Part shown: in pieces, positions 25,046 through 34,903 of the stretch
Layout of the letters: every line of letters starts with the position of its first letter
Numbering within the stretch: position 1 is the first letter of the stretch
Source: Pseudorhizobium pelagicum
GTDB lineage: Bacteria; Pseudomonadota; Alphaproteobacteria; Rhizobiales; Rhizobiaceae
Assembly (NCBI GenBank): GCA_000722615.1
Contig: JOKI01000025.1
Coordinates: 1-64,000, forward strand
Direction of reading: 5' to 3'
Length of the DNA: 64,000 bases
Made by a program: the position numbers and the translations under genes
Notes under the pieces: model-generated
The model's database searches: none
The model's input: only the letters and a program-made list of their open reading frames with translations
What the model was told of the DNA's origin: nothing

Positions 25046-26583
25046 GCCCGAACCTCCAGAACCGGAAGAATACCGGGCGTCACGGCGTCGACCAGCCCGC
25101 CGGAGGCAACCAGTTGGCTGGCTGCGTAAAGATCGTCCGCCATGTAGCGATCCTCCTCCAGCGCCGGGACCGACGCACGCACGACAGCCACGATCTTCTG
25201 CAGTTCCGGGCTCGATTTCAGCGGCCCGCGCAGTTCCACGCCCTGCACCGCGGCCAGAGCCTCGATACCCAGGATGCCGAACAGGTTGTCCGTCATCGGC
25301 AGCAGCCGACGAGCGCCGTGGCAGGCCATCGAGACGTGATCCTCCTGGTTGGCGGAGGTGGGCGTCGAGTCCACGGAGGCCGGATGCGACATCTGCTTGT
25401 TTTCGCTCATGAGCGCCGCAGAGGTGACCTCTGCTATCATCAGGCCGGAGTTGAGACCGGGCTGTTTCGAGAGGAAGGCCGGCAGCCCGTAGGACAGCGC
25501 CGGATCGACCAGCAGTGCGATGCGGCGCTGCGCGATCGCGCCGATCTCGCAGATGGCAAGCGCGATCTGGTCGGCCGCGAATGCGACCGGCTCCGCGTGG
25601 AAATTGCCGCCGGACACGACTTCGTCGTCCGACAGCACCAGCGGGTTGTCGGTCACGGCATTGGCCTCGATCTGCAGCGTGCAGGCAACCTGGCGCAGGA
25701 GGTCGAGACAGGCGCCATCGACCTGCGGCTGGCAGCGGATGCAATAGGGATCCTGGACGCGTTCGTCGCCGTCCACATGGCTGGCGCGGATCTCCGACCC
25801 TTCGAGCAGGTGTCGAAGTGCTGCTCCCGCATCGATCTGGCCCTGGTGACCACGCAAGGTGTGTATTTCGGGGTGGAAGGGCGCTGAGGAGCCCATGGCG
25901 GCATCCGTCGACAGGGCGCCGGTGACGAGCGCAGTCTGGGCAGCGCGGTGCGCCCGGAACAGGCCGGCCAGCGCCAGAGCCGTGGATACCTGCGTTCCAT
26001 TGATCAGCGCCAGCCCTTCCTTGGCGGCAAGCTCGATAGGCTCAAGGCCGGCCTTGCGCAGCGCCTCGGTGGCCGGAAGCGCTTCGCCGTCGAAGAAGGC
26101 CTTGCTTTCGCCCATCATCACGGCGGCCATATGCGCCAGTGGCGCCAGATCGCCCGATGCGCCGACCGATCCCTTTTCCGGGATGACGGGAATGACGCCC
26201 TTTTCCAGCATGCCTTCCAGCAGTCGCACCAGCTCCAGGCGAACGCCCGATGCACCACGGCCGAGCGAGATCAGCTTGAGCGCCATGATCAGGCGCACGA
26301 TGTTCTCCGGCAGGGGGCTGCCGAGCCCGCAGCAATGCGACAGGATGAGGTTGCGCTGCAGCTGGACCAGATCGGCACTGTCGATCTTGATCGAGGCAAG
26401 CTTCCCGAACCCGGTGTTGACCCCATAGACGGGGGCATTGCCTGCGGCGATTTCCGCGATGCGTCGCGCGCTCCTTTCGATGCCGGCATCGAAGGAGCGA
26501 TCGAGCAAGGCGCTGGCATTGCTCCAGTAGATCTCCGAAAGTTCGGACAGGGAGACCTGTCCGGGCTGGAGTGTGATCGTCAT
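25042..26583 (-). CDS. hutH: Histidine ammonia-lyase
   Basis: This is a 513-residue histidine ammonia-lyase, converting histidine to urocanate and ammonia. The Ala-Ser-Gly triad that cyclises to the MIO prosthetic group is at residues 142-144 ([13 protein letters not shown]). YGVNTGFG at 53-60 supplies the catalytic tyrosine loop, and [11 protein letters not shown] near residue 410 is conserved. The ATG at 26583 overlaps the hutI stop as ATGA; the upstream in-frame extension is shadow. It acts as a cytoplasmic tetramer. Confidence 0.97.
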   Translation of the reverse strand: MTITLQPGQVSLSELSEIYWSNASALLDRSFDAGIERSARRIAEIAAGNAPVYGVNTGFGKLASIKIDSADLVQLQRNLILSHCCGLGSPLPENIVRLIMALKLISLGRGASGVRLELVRLLEGMLEKGVIPVIPEKGSVGASGDLAPLAHMAAVMMGESKAFFDGEALPATEALRKAGLEPIELAAKEGLALINGTQVSTALALAGLFRAHRAAQTALVTGALSTDAAMGSSAPFHPEIHTLRGHQGQIDAGAALRHLLEGSEIRASHVDGDERVQDPYCIRCQPQVDGACLDLLRQVACTLQIEANAVTDNPLVLSDDEVVSGGNFHAEPVAFAADQIALAICEIGAIAQRRIALLVDPALSYGLPAFLSKQPGLNSGLMIAEVTSAALMSENKQMSHPASVDSTPTSANQEDHVSMACHGARRLLPMTDNLFGILGIEALAAVQGVELRGPLKSSPELQKIVAVVRASVPALEEDRYMADDLYAASQLVASGGLVDAVTPGILPVLEVRA

Positions 26584-27803
26584 GCGCAGACCTCTTGTCC
26601 CTTGAAAACGCGCTGGTGAAGCGGGTTGAAGCCCATCCGGTAGACCAGCTCCGCCGGGCGCTCGATGTCCCAGATGGCGAAGTCCGCCGACTTGCCCGCT
26701 TCCAGCGTGCCTGTCTCGCCGAGCAGGCCCAGCGCCCGCGCGGCCTCGCGTGTCGTGCCGGCAAGGCATTCCTCCACCGTCAGCCGGAAGAGGGTCGCCG
26801 ACATGTTCATCGCAAGAAGCAGGGACGTCAGCGGGGACGTGCCGGGATTGCAGTCGGTCGCAACGGCGATCGGGACACCGGCGTCGCGCAGCGCCTGGAC
26901 CGGCGGCTTGCGGGTCTCGTTGATGGCGTAGAAGGCGCCCGGCAGAAGAACCGCCACGGTGCCTGATTTGGCCATGGCGGCGGCACCTTCGGCGTCGAGA
27001 TATTCCAGATGGTCGGCCGAAAGCGCACCATAGGAGGCCGCCATCCGGGCGCCGCCGAGATCGGAGAGCTGTTCCGCATGCAGTTTCACCGGAAGACCGA
27101 GGGTTTTCGCCTTGTCGAAGACGCCACGCATTTCGTCGACCGAAAAGGCGATGCCTTCACAGAAACCGTCGACAGCGTCGATCAGTCCTTCCGCATGGCC
27201 CTGCTCCATCCCCGGCAGCACGACCTCGGCAATATAGGCGGCGTTTCGGCCCTTGTAGGCGGGAGGCGTGGCGTGCGCCGCCAGATAGGAGGTCACCACC
27301 CGGACGGGACGGAGCGTCTCCAGCGCGCGGGCCGCCCGCAGCATGTTGAGTTCCCCGGTGATCGAGAGCCCATAGCCCGACTTGATCTCGATCGTCGAAA
27401 CTCCTTCGGAGAGGAGCGTGTCCAGTCGCGGCAGGGCAGCGTCCACCAGGCCTTCGACCGAGAGCGCATTGGTGGCCTTGACCGAGGATACGATGCCACC
27501 ACCGGCGCGGGCGACCTCCTCGTAGGTCGCGCCCTCGAGCCGCATCTCGAACTCCATCGCCCGGTCGCCGCCGAAGACGATGTGGGTATGGCAGTCGATC
27601 AGCCCCGGCGTGACCCACCGTCCCTGGAGGTCGTGGACGATAGCGCCCTCCGCTGTCTCCGAGATCTCGCTGACGTCCCCGACCCACAGGATGCGCCCGG
27701 CCTCCACCAGGATTGCGCCGCGATCGATGATGCCGAGCCCCGAAAGTCCTGGGTCGAGCGTGGCGATGCGTGCATTGGTCCAAAGGCTGCGTTGTCCGTC
27801 CAT
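26580..27803 (-). CDS. hutI: Imidazolonepropionase
   Basis: This 407-residue amidohydrolase-fold enzyme hydrolyses imidazolonepropionate to N-formimidoylglutamate. [13 protein letters not shown] near residue 70 gives the HxH metal site, GGGIVSSV the substrate loop, [10 protein letters not shown] the third histidine and [10 protein letters not shown] the catalytic aspartate region. It is the first gene of the leftward hut operon, with the palindromic operator 28-39 bases upstream of its ATG. Confidence 0.96.
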   Translation of the reverse strand: MDGQRSLWTNARIATLDPGLSGLGIIDRGAILVEAGRILWVGDVSEISETAEGAIVHDLQGRWVTPGLIDCHTHIVFGGDRAMEFEMRLEGATYEEVARAGGGIVSSVKATNALSVEGLVDAALPRLDTLLSEGVSTIEIKSGYGLSITGELNMLRAARALETLRPVRVVTSYLAAHATPPAYKGRNAAYIAEVVLPGMEQGHAEGLIDAVDGFCEGIAFSVDEMRGVFDKAKTLGLPVKLHAEQLSDLGGARMAASYGALSADHLEYLDAEGAAAMAKSGTVAVLLPGAFYAINETRKPPVQALRDAGVPIAVATDCNPGTSPLTSLLLAMNMSATLFRLTVEECLAGTTREAARALGLLGETGTLEAGKSADFAIWDIERPAELVYRMGFNPLHQRVFKGQEVCA

Positions 27804-27830
27804 CTGTAGATCTTCCTCTTCCGGACATTA

Positions 27831-27842
27831 ATGTATATACAT
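27831..27842. promoter_or_regulatory. HutC-type operator in the hutI-hutF divergent promoter
   Basis: The perfect palindrome ATGTATATACAT contains TGTA-N2-TACA, the half-site arrangement known for HutC repressors, which are relieved by urocanate. It lies in the 103-base divergent spacer between hutI and hutF. Read leftward, TTGTCA (complement of 27854-27859) and TATACA inside the palindrome could form -35/-10 boxes for the hutI operon, so bound repressor would block polymerase. TTGACA at 27853-27858 could serve rightward transcription of hutF. Confidence 0.75.
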
Positions 27843-27906
27843 AGAAGTCTCTTTGACAAGGTCCGGTTTTTCGAGAGAGAACCCCGGTGGACGAATGGAG
27901 CTGTAG

Positions 27907-29262
27907 ATGGACCCGATGACCACAATCCATGCTAGGTCTGCACTTCTTCCTGAGGGATGGAAGTCCGACGTTCGTTTTCGGATCGTCGATGGCAGGATTG
28001 CGGATGTGCAGCCTGGTGTCGAGCCTCAGGCTGAAGACGACCGCCAGACCGTCGTGGTTCCCGCGCTCGCCAACCTGCACAGCCACGCCTTTCAGCGCGC
28101 CATGGCGGGGTTGGCGGAAGTTCGCGGCCCGGGGGACGACAGCTTCTGGAGCTGGCGGACCATCATGTATCGCTTCGCCCTGACGATGACGCCAGACCAT
28201 GTCGAAGCCGTGGCTTCGCAGCTCTACATCGAAATGCTCGAGGCAGGCTTTGCCCGTGTCGGCGAGTTCCACTATCTCCACCACCAGGAGGATGGAAGCC
28301 ATTACAGCGACATTGCGGAGATGGCGGCGCGTATCGGCGCGGCCTCGGTTGAGACAGGTATCGGGCTCACGCTTCTTCCCGTCTTCTATGCCCATTCCGG
28401 CTTCGGCGGACAGCCGCCCGTCGAAGGGCAGCGCCGTTTCATCCATTCGCTGGAGAGCTTCAACCGGCTGATGGAAGGCTGTGCGAAGGTCGTCGGCCCC
28501 CTTCCGGGTGCCGTACTTGGCATCGCGCCTCACAGTCTCAGGGCCGTGACGGAGCAGGAATTGGTTGAGCTGATTCCGCTTGCGGGTGGCGGGCCGATCC
28601 ATATTCACGTGGCCGAGCAGGTGAAGGAGGTCGAGGATTGTCTCGCCTGGTCGGGTGCGCGGCCGGTGGAATGGCTGCTTGACAGGATGCCGGTGGACGG
28701 CCGCTGGTGCCTGATCCATGCAACGCACATGACTGACGAGGAAACGCGGCGCATGGCAGGAAGCGGCGCCATCGCGGGCCTCTGCCCCGTCACGGAAGCC
28801 AACCTTGGTGACGGTGTCTTCAATGCCCCGCTGTTCCTGGCGGAGGGGGGACGCTATGGCGTCGGATCGGACTCGAATGTTCTTGTGTCGGTGTCGGAAG
28901 AGCTTCGAACCCTGGAGTACTCGCAGCGCCTGACCCGTCGCAGCCGAAACGTCATCGCGAACGCCGGCGGCTCCACCGGGAGAAAGCTGTTTGAAACGGC
29001 GCACCTCGGCGGCGGTGCCGCACTGCAGTCGAGCGCGGGTCTCCACGTCGGCGGCGACGCGGATATCGTGGCGCTCGATGCAGGCGCCGTTCCCTACCTC
29101 CAGGAGGACCGGCTGCTCGACCACTGGATCTTTGCGGGCGGCGTCTCCGTCGAAGCGGTCTGGGCCCGTGGCCGCAAGCAGGTCTCGGGAGGACGCCACA
29201 TCCGGCGGGATGCCGTCGAAGCACGGTTCCGAAAGACCATGGCGGATCTCCTGCGGGCGTAG
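27907..29262 (+). CDS. hutF: Formimidoylglutamate deiminase
   Basis: This 451-residue amidohydrolase converts N-formimidoylglutamate to N-formylglutamate plus ammonia, feeding HutG. ANLHSHAFQRAMAG near residue 57 carries the HxH zinc site, PIHIHVAEQVKEVEDC the third histidine, LIHATHM the fourth and GVGSDSNVLVS the catalytic aspartate. GGAG precedes the ATG at 27907. It is divergent from hutI and followed by hutC in the same direction, probably co-transcribed. Confidence 0.95.
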   Translation: MDPMTTIHARSALLPEGWKSDVRFRIVDGRIADVQPGVEPQAEDDRQTVVVPALANLHSHAFQRAMAGLAEVRGPGDDSFWSWRTIMYRFALTMTPDHVEAVASQLYIEMLEAGFARVGEFHYLHHQEDGSHYSDIAEMAARIGAASVETGIGLTLLPVFYAHSGFGGQPPVEGQRRFIHSLESFNRLMEGCAKVVGPLPGAVLGIAPHSLRAVTEQELVELIPLAGGGPIHIHVAEQVKEVEDCLAWSGARPVEWLLDRMPVDGRWCLIHATHMTDEETRRMAGSGAIAGLCPVTEANLGDGVFNAPLFLAEGGRYGVGSDSNVLVSVSEELRTLEYSQRLTRRSRNVIANAGGSTGRKLFETAHLGGGAALQSSAGLHVGGDADIVALDAGAVPYLQEDRLLDHWIFAGGVSVEAVWARGRKQVSGGRHIRRDAVEARFRKTMADLLRA

Positions 29263-29352
29263 AAAGGGTCGCCGGAGGCAGGTCACAATTCCTATCCTGT
29301 GCCGGCTCCTGCTGTGCTAAACCGGACACTCGTTGATTGAAAGCACCCATAC

Positions 29353-30078
29353 GTGACGGCGGTAATCTCCCCTAACCTGACCCTGCACCAGCGCATACTG
29401 AGCGACGTAGAAGGCAAGATCGTCTCCGGTGAATGGCCGCCTGGCCATCGTCTTCCCTTCGAGGTCGAATTGGCCGCTCAATACAATTGCTCGCGCATGA
29501 CCGTGAACAAGGTGATGACGCAGCTGGCCAAATCCGGCCTGATCAAGCGGCGAAAGAAGTCCGGAAGCTTCGTGGCGCGGCCACAGGCGCAGTCCGCGGT
29601 GCTGGAGATCACCGACATCGAAGCCGAGGTCAGGTCTCTGAACCTGCCCTATTCCTTCACGGTGAGGCATCGGACGACACGTCCCGCAGGGGGCGCGGAC
29701 CTGCAGGTTTTCGATGCCGGCGTCCCGAGCGAGGTCCTGGAGATCGTCTGCATCCACTTTGCCGGCGAACGACAGTTCTGCGTCGAGGAGCGCCTGATCA
29801 ACCTGACCAATGTCCCCGATGCGGCGGAGGCGGATTTCGCCAGGGTTTCGCCGGGACAATGGCTGCTCGGCGAGGTGCCCTGGAGCACCGCCGAACACCG
29901 CATCCGAGCGGTTGCCGCATCTGCCGAAATGGCTGCGATGCTCGACATTCCGAAGGGGAGCCCCTGTCTCCTGATCGAACGCCGGACCTGGAGTGGCTCC
30001 GGCCCACTGACCTATGTCCGCCTCACCTATCCCGGTGACAGCCATTCGCTCGTCGCAAGGTTCGCCCCGGCATCATAG
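29353..30078 (+). CDS. hutC: Histidine utilisation repressor, GntR/HutC family
   Basis: This 241-residue GntR-family repressor has a winged helix at about residues 8-75 (YNCSRMTVNKVMTQLAKSGLIKRRKKSGSF split across the recognition and wing regions) and a UTRA ligand domain (about 95-235, PWSTAEHRIRAVAAS) that in HutC binds urocanate. It starts at a GTG. Placement after hutF, and the TGT-N4-ACA palindromes near hutI/hutF and before the ABC genes, support local repression of the whole locus. The gene ends inside a convergent terminator shared with uxuA. Confidence 0.93.
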   Translation: MTAVISPNLTLHQRILSDVEGKIVSGEWPPGHRLPFEVELAAQYNCSRMTVNKVMTQLAKSGLIKRRKKSGSFVARPQAQSAVLEITDIEAEVRSLNLPYSFTVRHRTTRPAGGADLQVFDAGVPSEVLEIVCIHFAGERQFCVEERLINLTNVPDAAEADFARVSPGQWLLGEVPWSTAEHRIRAVAASAEMAAMLDIPKGSPCLLIERRTWSGSGPLTYVRLTYPGDSHSLVARFAPAS

Positions 30079-30094
30079 CAGCCGTGGCTGCTAT
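30075..30094. terminator. Bidirectional terminator between hutC and uxuA
   Basis: ATAGCAGCC and GGCTGCTAT form a nine-base perfect repeat around GT (effectively an eight-base or shorter stem with a small loop), followed by TTC rightward. The hairpin overlaps the hutC stop codon and the uxuA stop codon, so it serves both converging transcripts. Confidence 0.65.
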
Positions 30095-31305
30095 TTCAGC
30101 CCCTCTGTCGGATGGGAGAGCGCCACGGCGATGCCGCGAAGCTCGGCCAGTCCCTTCAATCTGCCGATGGCCGGGTAGCCCGGCTGGGCCGAGCGGCCGA
30201 GATCGTCGAGGATGTCCTGGCCGTGGTCCGGCCGGAAGGGGATGGAGACGTCGGAGCGCCCGGCCTTGCGGCGCTTGTCCTCTTCCCGCAAGGCGGCGGC
30301 GATCAATGCCACCATGTCGGTTCCGCCACCCAGGTGCTCGGCTTCGTAGAAGCTTCCCATGACATCCTCGCTTTCGCGGGTCACGTTGCGAAGGTGCAGG
30401 AAATGCACCCGGTCGCCGAGGCGCTCCATCATCCCGGGAAGGTCGTTGTCTGGGCGGGCACCCAGCGAGCCGGAACACAGGGTGACGCCGTTGGCGGGGA
30501 GATCGACCGCGTCGAGAACCCTCTGGTAGTGCGCTTCCGTGGACATCACGCGGGGAAGCCCGAGCAACGGGAACGGCGGGTCGTCCGGGTGGCAGCAGAG
30601 CCGCATGCCAAGATCCTCGGCGACCGGGGCGACCTCGGACAGGAAGTCGATGAGATGGCCGCGCAGGCGCTCCTCGTCGAGGCCGGCATAGGCGGCCAGG
30701 TGATCGCGCACGTCGTCCAGCGAAAAGCTCTCGGCGGCGCCCGGAAGGCCGAAAACCACGTTTCGCGCCAGTTGCCCCTGATGGTCTTCAGACATGGTTG
30801 CGAAACGCTTTCGCGCGGCCTCGACGATTTCCTCCGGAAAGCTTTCCGCGGCTCCCGTCCGCTTCAGGATGTAAATGTCGAAGGCTGCAAAATCGATCAG
30901 GTCGAACCGCATGCAGGTGGCGCCATTGGGCCGCCGGTGGGCCAGATCAGTGCGGGTCCAGTCGAGCACCGGCATGAAGTTGTAGCAGATGGTGGTGATG
31001 CCGGCGGCCTGCAGGTTCTGCAGGGAGGTTTTCCACGCCGCGATGTGGTCTTTCCACTCGCCGGTCTGCCGTTTGATGTCCTCCGAGACGGGAATGCTTT
31101 CGACCACTTCCCATGCAAGCCCCGAGGCGGAGCCGTCCTTCATCCGGCCAATTTCTGCCTGCCGCTTTGCAATTTCCTCGGCGGTCCAGGTCGCTCCGGT
31201 GGGCACATGATGCAAGGCGGAGACCACACCCTCCACGCCTGCCTGCATCATGTCATCGATGGAAACACGATCCATCGGGCCGAACCAACGCCATGTCTGC
31301 CGCAC
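30091..31305 (-). CDS. uxuA: Mannonate dehydratase
   Basis: This is a 404-residue UxuA-family enzyme, dehydrating D-mannonate to 2-keto-3-deoxygluconate with Fe2+ or Mn2+ in a TIM barrel. The N-terminal MRQTWRWFGP, GVVSALHHVPTG and WEVVESIPVSEDIK, then YNFMPVLDWTRTDL and LCCHPDDPP (metal-binding His), are hallmark blocks, as is FLHLRNVTRE near residue 310. Length fits the family. It is divergent from the GntR regulator gene. No uxuB or kdgK is in the window, so the product must be handled elsewhere. Confidence 0.95.
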   Translation of the reverse strand: MRQTWRWFGPMDRVSIDDMMQAGVEGVVSALHHVPTGATWTAEEIAKRQAEIGRMKDGSASGLAWEVVESIPVSEDIKRQTGEWKDHIAAWKTSLQNLQAAGITTICYNFMPVLDWTRTDLAHRRPNGATCMRFDLIDFAAFDIYILKRTGAAESFPEEIVEAARKRFATMSEDHQGQLARNVVFGLPGAAESFSLDDVRDHLAAYAGLDEERLRGHLIDFLSEVAPVAEDLGMRLCCHPDDPPFPLLGLPRVMSTEAHYQRVLDAVDLPANGVTLCSGSLGARPDNDLPGMMERLGDRVHFLHLRNVTRESEDVMGSFYEAEHLGGGTDMVALIAAALREEDKRRKAGRSDVSIPFRPDHGQDILDDLGRSAQPGYPAIGRLKGLAELRGIAVALSHPTEGLK

Positions 31306-31415
31306 GTATCTTCCTCCCGCTTCGCTAGCTTTTGCAGCGGGTTCCTAGCACCAAACTTATGGGTTGACTAGTATGGCAGTTCTCTCCATTGTCCCGTCGA
31401 GGATTGGAGGATCTG

Positions 31416-32138
31416 ATGAATTCCCGCGTTGCAACCATGTTCCCGGTGCCGCCGAAGGTCGCGTTCGACGCAGCCGTCGGCCCGCAGCTGTGGTTTGTGG
31501 TGCGCGAGTGGATCCTGCGCGGGGAGCTGCCTCCGGGCTCGCGTCTCTCGGAAGTCGATGTCGCCGGCCTGTTCGGCGTCAGCCGACAACCGGTGCGGGA
31601 AGCCTTCATCAAGCTGGCGGAGGAATCCCTGCTGGAGATCCGCCCGCAGCGTGGCACATTCGTCAGCCGGATCCGGGTCGATGCGGTGATGTCTGCCCGC
31701 TTCGTGCGCGAAGCGGTCGAGGCCGACATCGTTCGCCTGGTGGCGAGCCGCCCCACGCCGCAGCTCCTGAGCGAGCTCGACACGCTTCTGCAGGAGCAGG
31801 AGCGCGTCATGGATGGCGCCGAGCCACAGGCCTTCCTGGCGCTGGATGAACAGTTCCACAAGCGACTGGCGGAAGCTGCCGGGCAGGCGAAGGGCTGGCA
31901 GATCATCCAGCCGCTGAAAACCCAGATGGACAGGATGCGCTACCTGAATGCGCGCCATTTCCCTCACGACCAGCTGATCGCGCAGCATTCCCAGGTGGTG
32001 GAAGCCATACGCGCCGGCGATCCGGATGCGGCGGAAGCCGCCATGCGCGGCCATCTCCGTCAGATCCTCGACGACCTGCCGGTCATGGCACAGGCCTTGC
32101 CGCACTTCTTCGAGGTTGAGGAGGGCGTGCAGCCATGA
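31416..32138 (+). CDS. GntR-family regulator with FCD domain (FadR subfamily)
   Basis: This 240-residue regulator has a winged helix at about residues 20-85 (LFGVSRQPVREAFIKLAEESLLEIRP pattern split by the wing) and an all-helical FCD effector domain to about 225, with the metal/ligand residues in LDEQFHKRLAEAAG and RHFPHDQLIAQHSQV. The ATG at 31416 has GGAGG six bases upstream; a further in-frame start at 31389 lacks this. It is divergent from uxuA and overlaps the next gene by ATGA, so it probably senses a hexonate or hexuronate and controls both directions. Confidence 0.9.
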   Translation: MNSRVATMFPVPPKVAFDAAVGPQLWFVVREWILRGELPPGSRLSEVDVAGLFGVSRQPVREAFIKLAEESLLEIRPQRGTFVSRIRVDAVMSARFVREAVEADIVRLVASRPTPQLLSELDTLLQEQERVMDGAEPQAFLALDEQFHKRLAEAAGQAKGWQIIQPLKTQMDRMRYLNARHFPHDQLIAQHSQVVEAIRAGDPDAAEAAMRGHLRQILDDLPVMAQALPHFFEVEEGVQP

Positions 32139-33316
32139 TGACGGCACGGAACTTCGCTCACGACTTCGTGCCGGCCTGGATCGGCCTGGCGCAGGATCGG
32201 CAGTTCGGCGGCGTCGTCGAGCGGCTGGATGGAGACGGCCATCCGGTGCAGGGCGAACCCAAGACGACCCTGGTTCAAGCGAGAACGATCTTCGCGCTGG
32301 CGCAGCTCTATCTCGTCACCGGCAATAAAACCCTGCTGGTTGCGGCGCGGGATATCCACGCCTTCATGGCCACTCATCTGCGCCTGCCCCATGGCGGCTA
32401 CCGATATTCCGTCGAGCCGAACGGGGTCCCGGGGACCGATCCGAAGGGTGCCGTCTGCCGCGCCTACGACCAGTCCTTTGCGCTTCTGGCGCTCGTGACG
32501 CTCCGCAAGGCGGATCCGGCGCTGGTCGGCGATGATGCGATCACCGAGCTGTGGAGTTTCATCGAGACCCTGGTGGAGCCGGCGACCGGTGCGCTCTACG
32601 AAAATGATGTCATGGCCGGCCGGGGCGCGCGCGTCGGCGACCGGCGGGCTCAGAACCCTCAGATGCATATGCTCGAGGCGCTCCTGCAGGCTTACGAGCT
32701 GACAGGCGAAAGCCAGTGGCTGCAGCGGGCGACGGCCTACGTCGCCTTGGCCGAGCGCTATTTCATCGACCCGTCGACAGGTGCCGTCCGGGAATTCGTG
32801 GCTTACGATCTTTCGCCGCTTCAAGGCGCCGAGGGTGAGCGGCGGGAGCCGGGCCACCAGTATGAATGGGCATGGTTGCTGGAGCGCTTTGTCGAGCTGG
32901 GCGGTGACGGCAAGGTCAAGCCGCTTGCCGACCGGATGGCTGCCTTCGCCGACAGCCACGGGGTGCGGCAGTCGCAAGACGCTCTCGATGGCGCCCCCTT
33001 CGACGCGGTGGACGCCGGAGGCAGGGTAACCGAGGCCACCCACCTGCTGTGGCCGCTGACGGAGGCCGGAAAGCTTGCCTGCCTGCACCATCTGCAGGGA
33101 CGTAAGGGTGCCGCCGATCGCGCCAGGGAGCTGGAGAGGCTGATCTTCTCCTTCTACTTCAATCCTACAGGTCTCCGCTGGGTCAACCAGCTCGACGGGG
33201 CCGGCAGCGTCCTCTGGGACGACGCGCTCAGTCGCCTGATCTACCACGTCTTGCTCTTCGTGACCGAAGGCGCCCGCGCAGGCGTCTGGGTCATGGACTA
33301 TCACCAAGCCGACTAA
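32135..33316 (+). CDS. AGE-family epimerase/isomerase
   Basis: This 393-residue (alpha/alpha)6-barrel protein belongs to the N-acylglucosamine 2-epimerase / mannose isomerase family. The block REPGHQYEWAWLL near residue 245 and EATHLLWPLTEAG near 305 carry the two catalytic histidines, and TLVQARTIFALAQLY near residue 45 is the usual N-terminal helix. In this family ring-opened aldoses are isomerised or epimerised at C2. The link to uxuA and a TRAP importer favours mannose-fructose type isomerisation or action on a related aldose over amino-sugar epimerisation; the substrate is inferred. Confidence 0.85.
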   Translation: MMTARNFAHDFVPAWIGLAQDRQFGGVVERLDGDGHPVQGEPKTTLVQARTIFALAQLYLVTGNKTLLVAARDIHAFMATHLRLPHGGYRYSVEPNGVPGTDPKGAVCRAYDQSFALLALVTLRKADPALVGDDAITELWSFIETLVEPATGALYENDVMAGRGARVGDRRAQNPQMHMLEALLQAYELTGESQWLQRATAYVALAERYFIDPSTGAVREFVAYDLSPLQGAEGERREPGHQYEWAWLLERFVELGGDGKVKPLADRMAAFADSHGVRQSQDALDGAPFDAVDAGGRVTEATHLLWPLTEAGKLACLHHLQGRKGAADRARELERLIFSFYFNPTGLRWVNQLDGAGSVLWDDALSRLIYHVLLFVTEGARAGVWVMDYHQAD

Positions 33317-33345
33317 CGTCTTCATCATTCAAGGGAGGAAACCAC

Positions 33346-34329
33346 ATGATGAACTTTCTGAAACGCACCACAGTACTCGCTGGCGCCGTCACCCTGCTAT
33401 CCGGACCTGTGCTTGCGCAGGAATTCCAGTTCAGCCTTTCGACGTCGCAGCCGGTGACGGATCCGCTCGTCATCGCCATGCAGGGCGCCGAAAAGCGCAT
33501 TGAAGAGCGCTCCGAAGGGCGTGTCGAAGTCACCATCTACCCCAGCTCGCAGCTGGGCGAGGACAACGACGTTCTGGAACAGATCCGCAGCGGCGCACCG
33601 ATCGCCGTTCTCGTCGATGCCGGCCGTCTGGCACCCTTCATGGCGGAACTCGGCATTCTCGCCGCGCCTTACCTCGTCGACGATTACACGCAGTACGCTT
33701 CGATCACCGAATCCCCGGTCTACCAGGAATGGGTCGAAACCCTTGCCGATGACGCCGGACTGCGGCTCCTGAACTACAACTGGTTCCAGGGCACCCGTCA
33801 GATGTTCACCAAGAAGCTGATCGAAAAGCCGGCGGATCTGAACGGCGTTCGCGTTCGCACCATCGACGCGCCGAGCTGGATCGCGACCGTGTCGGCGATG
33901 GGCGCAACCGCGGCCCCCATGGCATGGTCCGAGGTCTATTCCGCGCTGCAGCTCGGCGCCATCGATGGTGCCGAGGCGCAGTTGACGGGTGCCGCCGGCA
34001 TCAAGCTGCATGAGGTCACGACCAATGTCGCCCTCACCAACCACATCCAGCTGTTCACGGGTCTGGCAACCTCCGAACAGTGGTGGGCCTCTCTTCCGGA
34101 GGACATCCGCACCATCATCAGCGAAGAGCTGAAGTCGGCCGGTGAAGAAGCCACCCGTATGACCGCCGATAAGCTCGCTGAGGTTCAGGCGATGATGGAA
34201 GCGGCCGGCGTAACGTTCAACGAGGTCGATCTGGCGCCGTTCCGCGAAGCCACGGCCAAGGTCTACGAAGAGGTCGGGCTTGTCGAGGCGCGCAAGGCAC
34301 TGGAGCCTTACCTGCCGAAGGGCGAATAA
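33346..34329 (+). CDS. TRAP transporter substrate-binding protein (DctP family)
   Basis: This 327-residue periplasmic protein has a signal peptide (MMNFLKRTTVLAGAVTLLSGPVLA). The DctP fold is seen in ASQLGEDNDVLEQI-like and LNGVRVRTIDAPSW blocks, where the conserved Arg of VRVRT normally pairs with the ligand carboxylate. It is followed by matching small and large permease genes. With uxuA, an AGE enzyme and a GntR regulator alongside, a hexonate, hexuronate or sugar-acid ligand is likely. Confidence 0.93.
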   Translation: MMNFLKRTTVLAGAVTLLSGPVLAQEFQFSLSTSQPVTDPLVIAMQGAEKRIEERSEGRVEVTIYPSSQLGEDNDVLEQIRSGAPIAVLVDAGRLAPFMAELGILAAPYLVDDYTQYASITESPVYQEWVETLADDAGLRLLNYNWFQGTRQMFTKKLIEKPADLNGVRVRTIDAPSWIATVSAMGATAAPMAWSEVYSALQLGAIDGAEAQLTGAAGIKLHEVTTNVALTNHIQLFTGLATSEQWWASLPEDIRTIISEELKSAGEEATRMTADKLAEVQAMMEAAGVTFNEVDLAPFREATAKVYEEVGLVEARKALEPYLPKGE

Positions 34330-34411
34330 TCGGCCTCTGTCCAAATCTGCAGGCGCGCCGAAACCGCGCGCCTGCGGAAATCTGTCTTTTGTAGATGCAA
34401 GGGAATGGGAA

Positions 34412-34903
34412 ATGATGTGGCGTCTGTACGACAGGGTCGAGCTTCTCGTCACCCTGGTCTTTCTGACAGCAACAGTTGTCGCAGTACTCGTCGCGGCCGT
34501 CGGCCGCAGTATCGGCCTGCCGCTGACCTCGGCGCCGCAGTTCGCCCAGCTGTTCCTGATCTGGACGTGCATGTTCGGGGCGGATCTCTGCATGCGGCAG
34601 GGAGAGCATATCCGGGTTTCGGCCATGTTCGACATGGCATCGGCCAGGGGTCGGAAGGCGCTTTCGATTTTCTCCGGCGTGCTGATCCTGATCTTTCTGG
34701 CCTGGGTCGCATGGCACGGGTTCCACCTCGCTGTAGGCAACTGGTCGCGCGAGCTTGGCGGTTCCGGTCTCAGCTACGGCGTCGTCACCCTGGCCTTGCC
34801 GGTCGGGGCGTCGCTGATGATCATCTCCACGCTTCGTCGCATTGTTGAAAAGGGCTGGCTGGGACTTTTTGATCCCGATGCACCCGAGGAGTATCCTCTG
34901 TGA
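34412..34903 (+). CDS. TRAP transporter small permease (DctQ family)
   Basis: This 163-residue membrane protein has four hydrophobic helices in the DctQ pattern; WTCMFGADLCMRQGEHIRVSAMFD between helices 2 and 3 is characteristic. The start at the tandem ATG 34412 follows GGGA; the in-frame opening from 34280 is shadow of the binding-protein gene. It bridges the binding protein and the large subunit. GTGA overlap with the next gene implies translational coupling. Confidence 0.9.
   Translation: MMWRLYDRVELLVTLVFLTATVVAVLVAAVGRSIGLPLTSAPQFAQLFLIWTCMFGADLCMRQGEHIRVSAMFDMASARGRKALSIFSGVLILIFLAWVAWHGFHLAVGNWSRELGGSGLSYGVVTLALPVGASLMIISTLRRIVEKGWLGLFDPDAPEEYPL

Noticed and set aside
27157..29286. 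A 709-codon minus-strand open frame covering hutF and part of hutI
   Set aside because: Antisense to the well-conserved hutF gene; no recognisable protein features.
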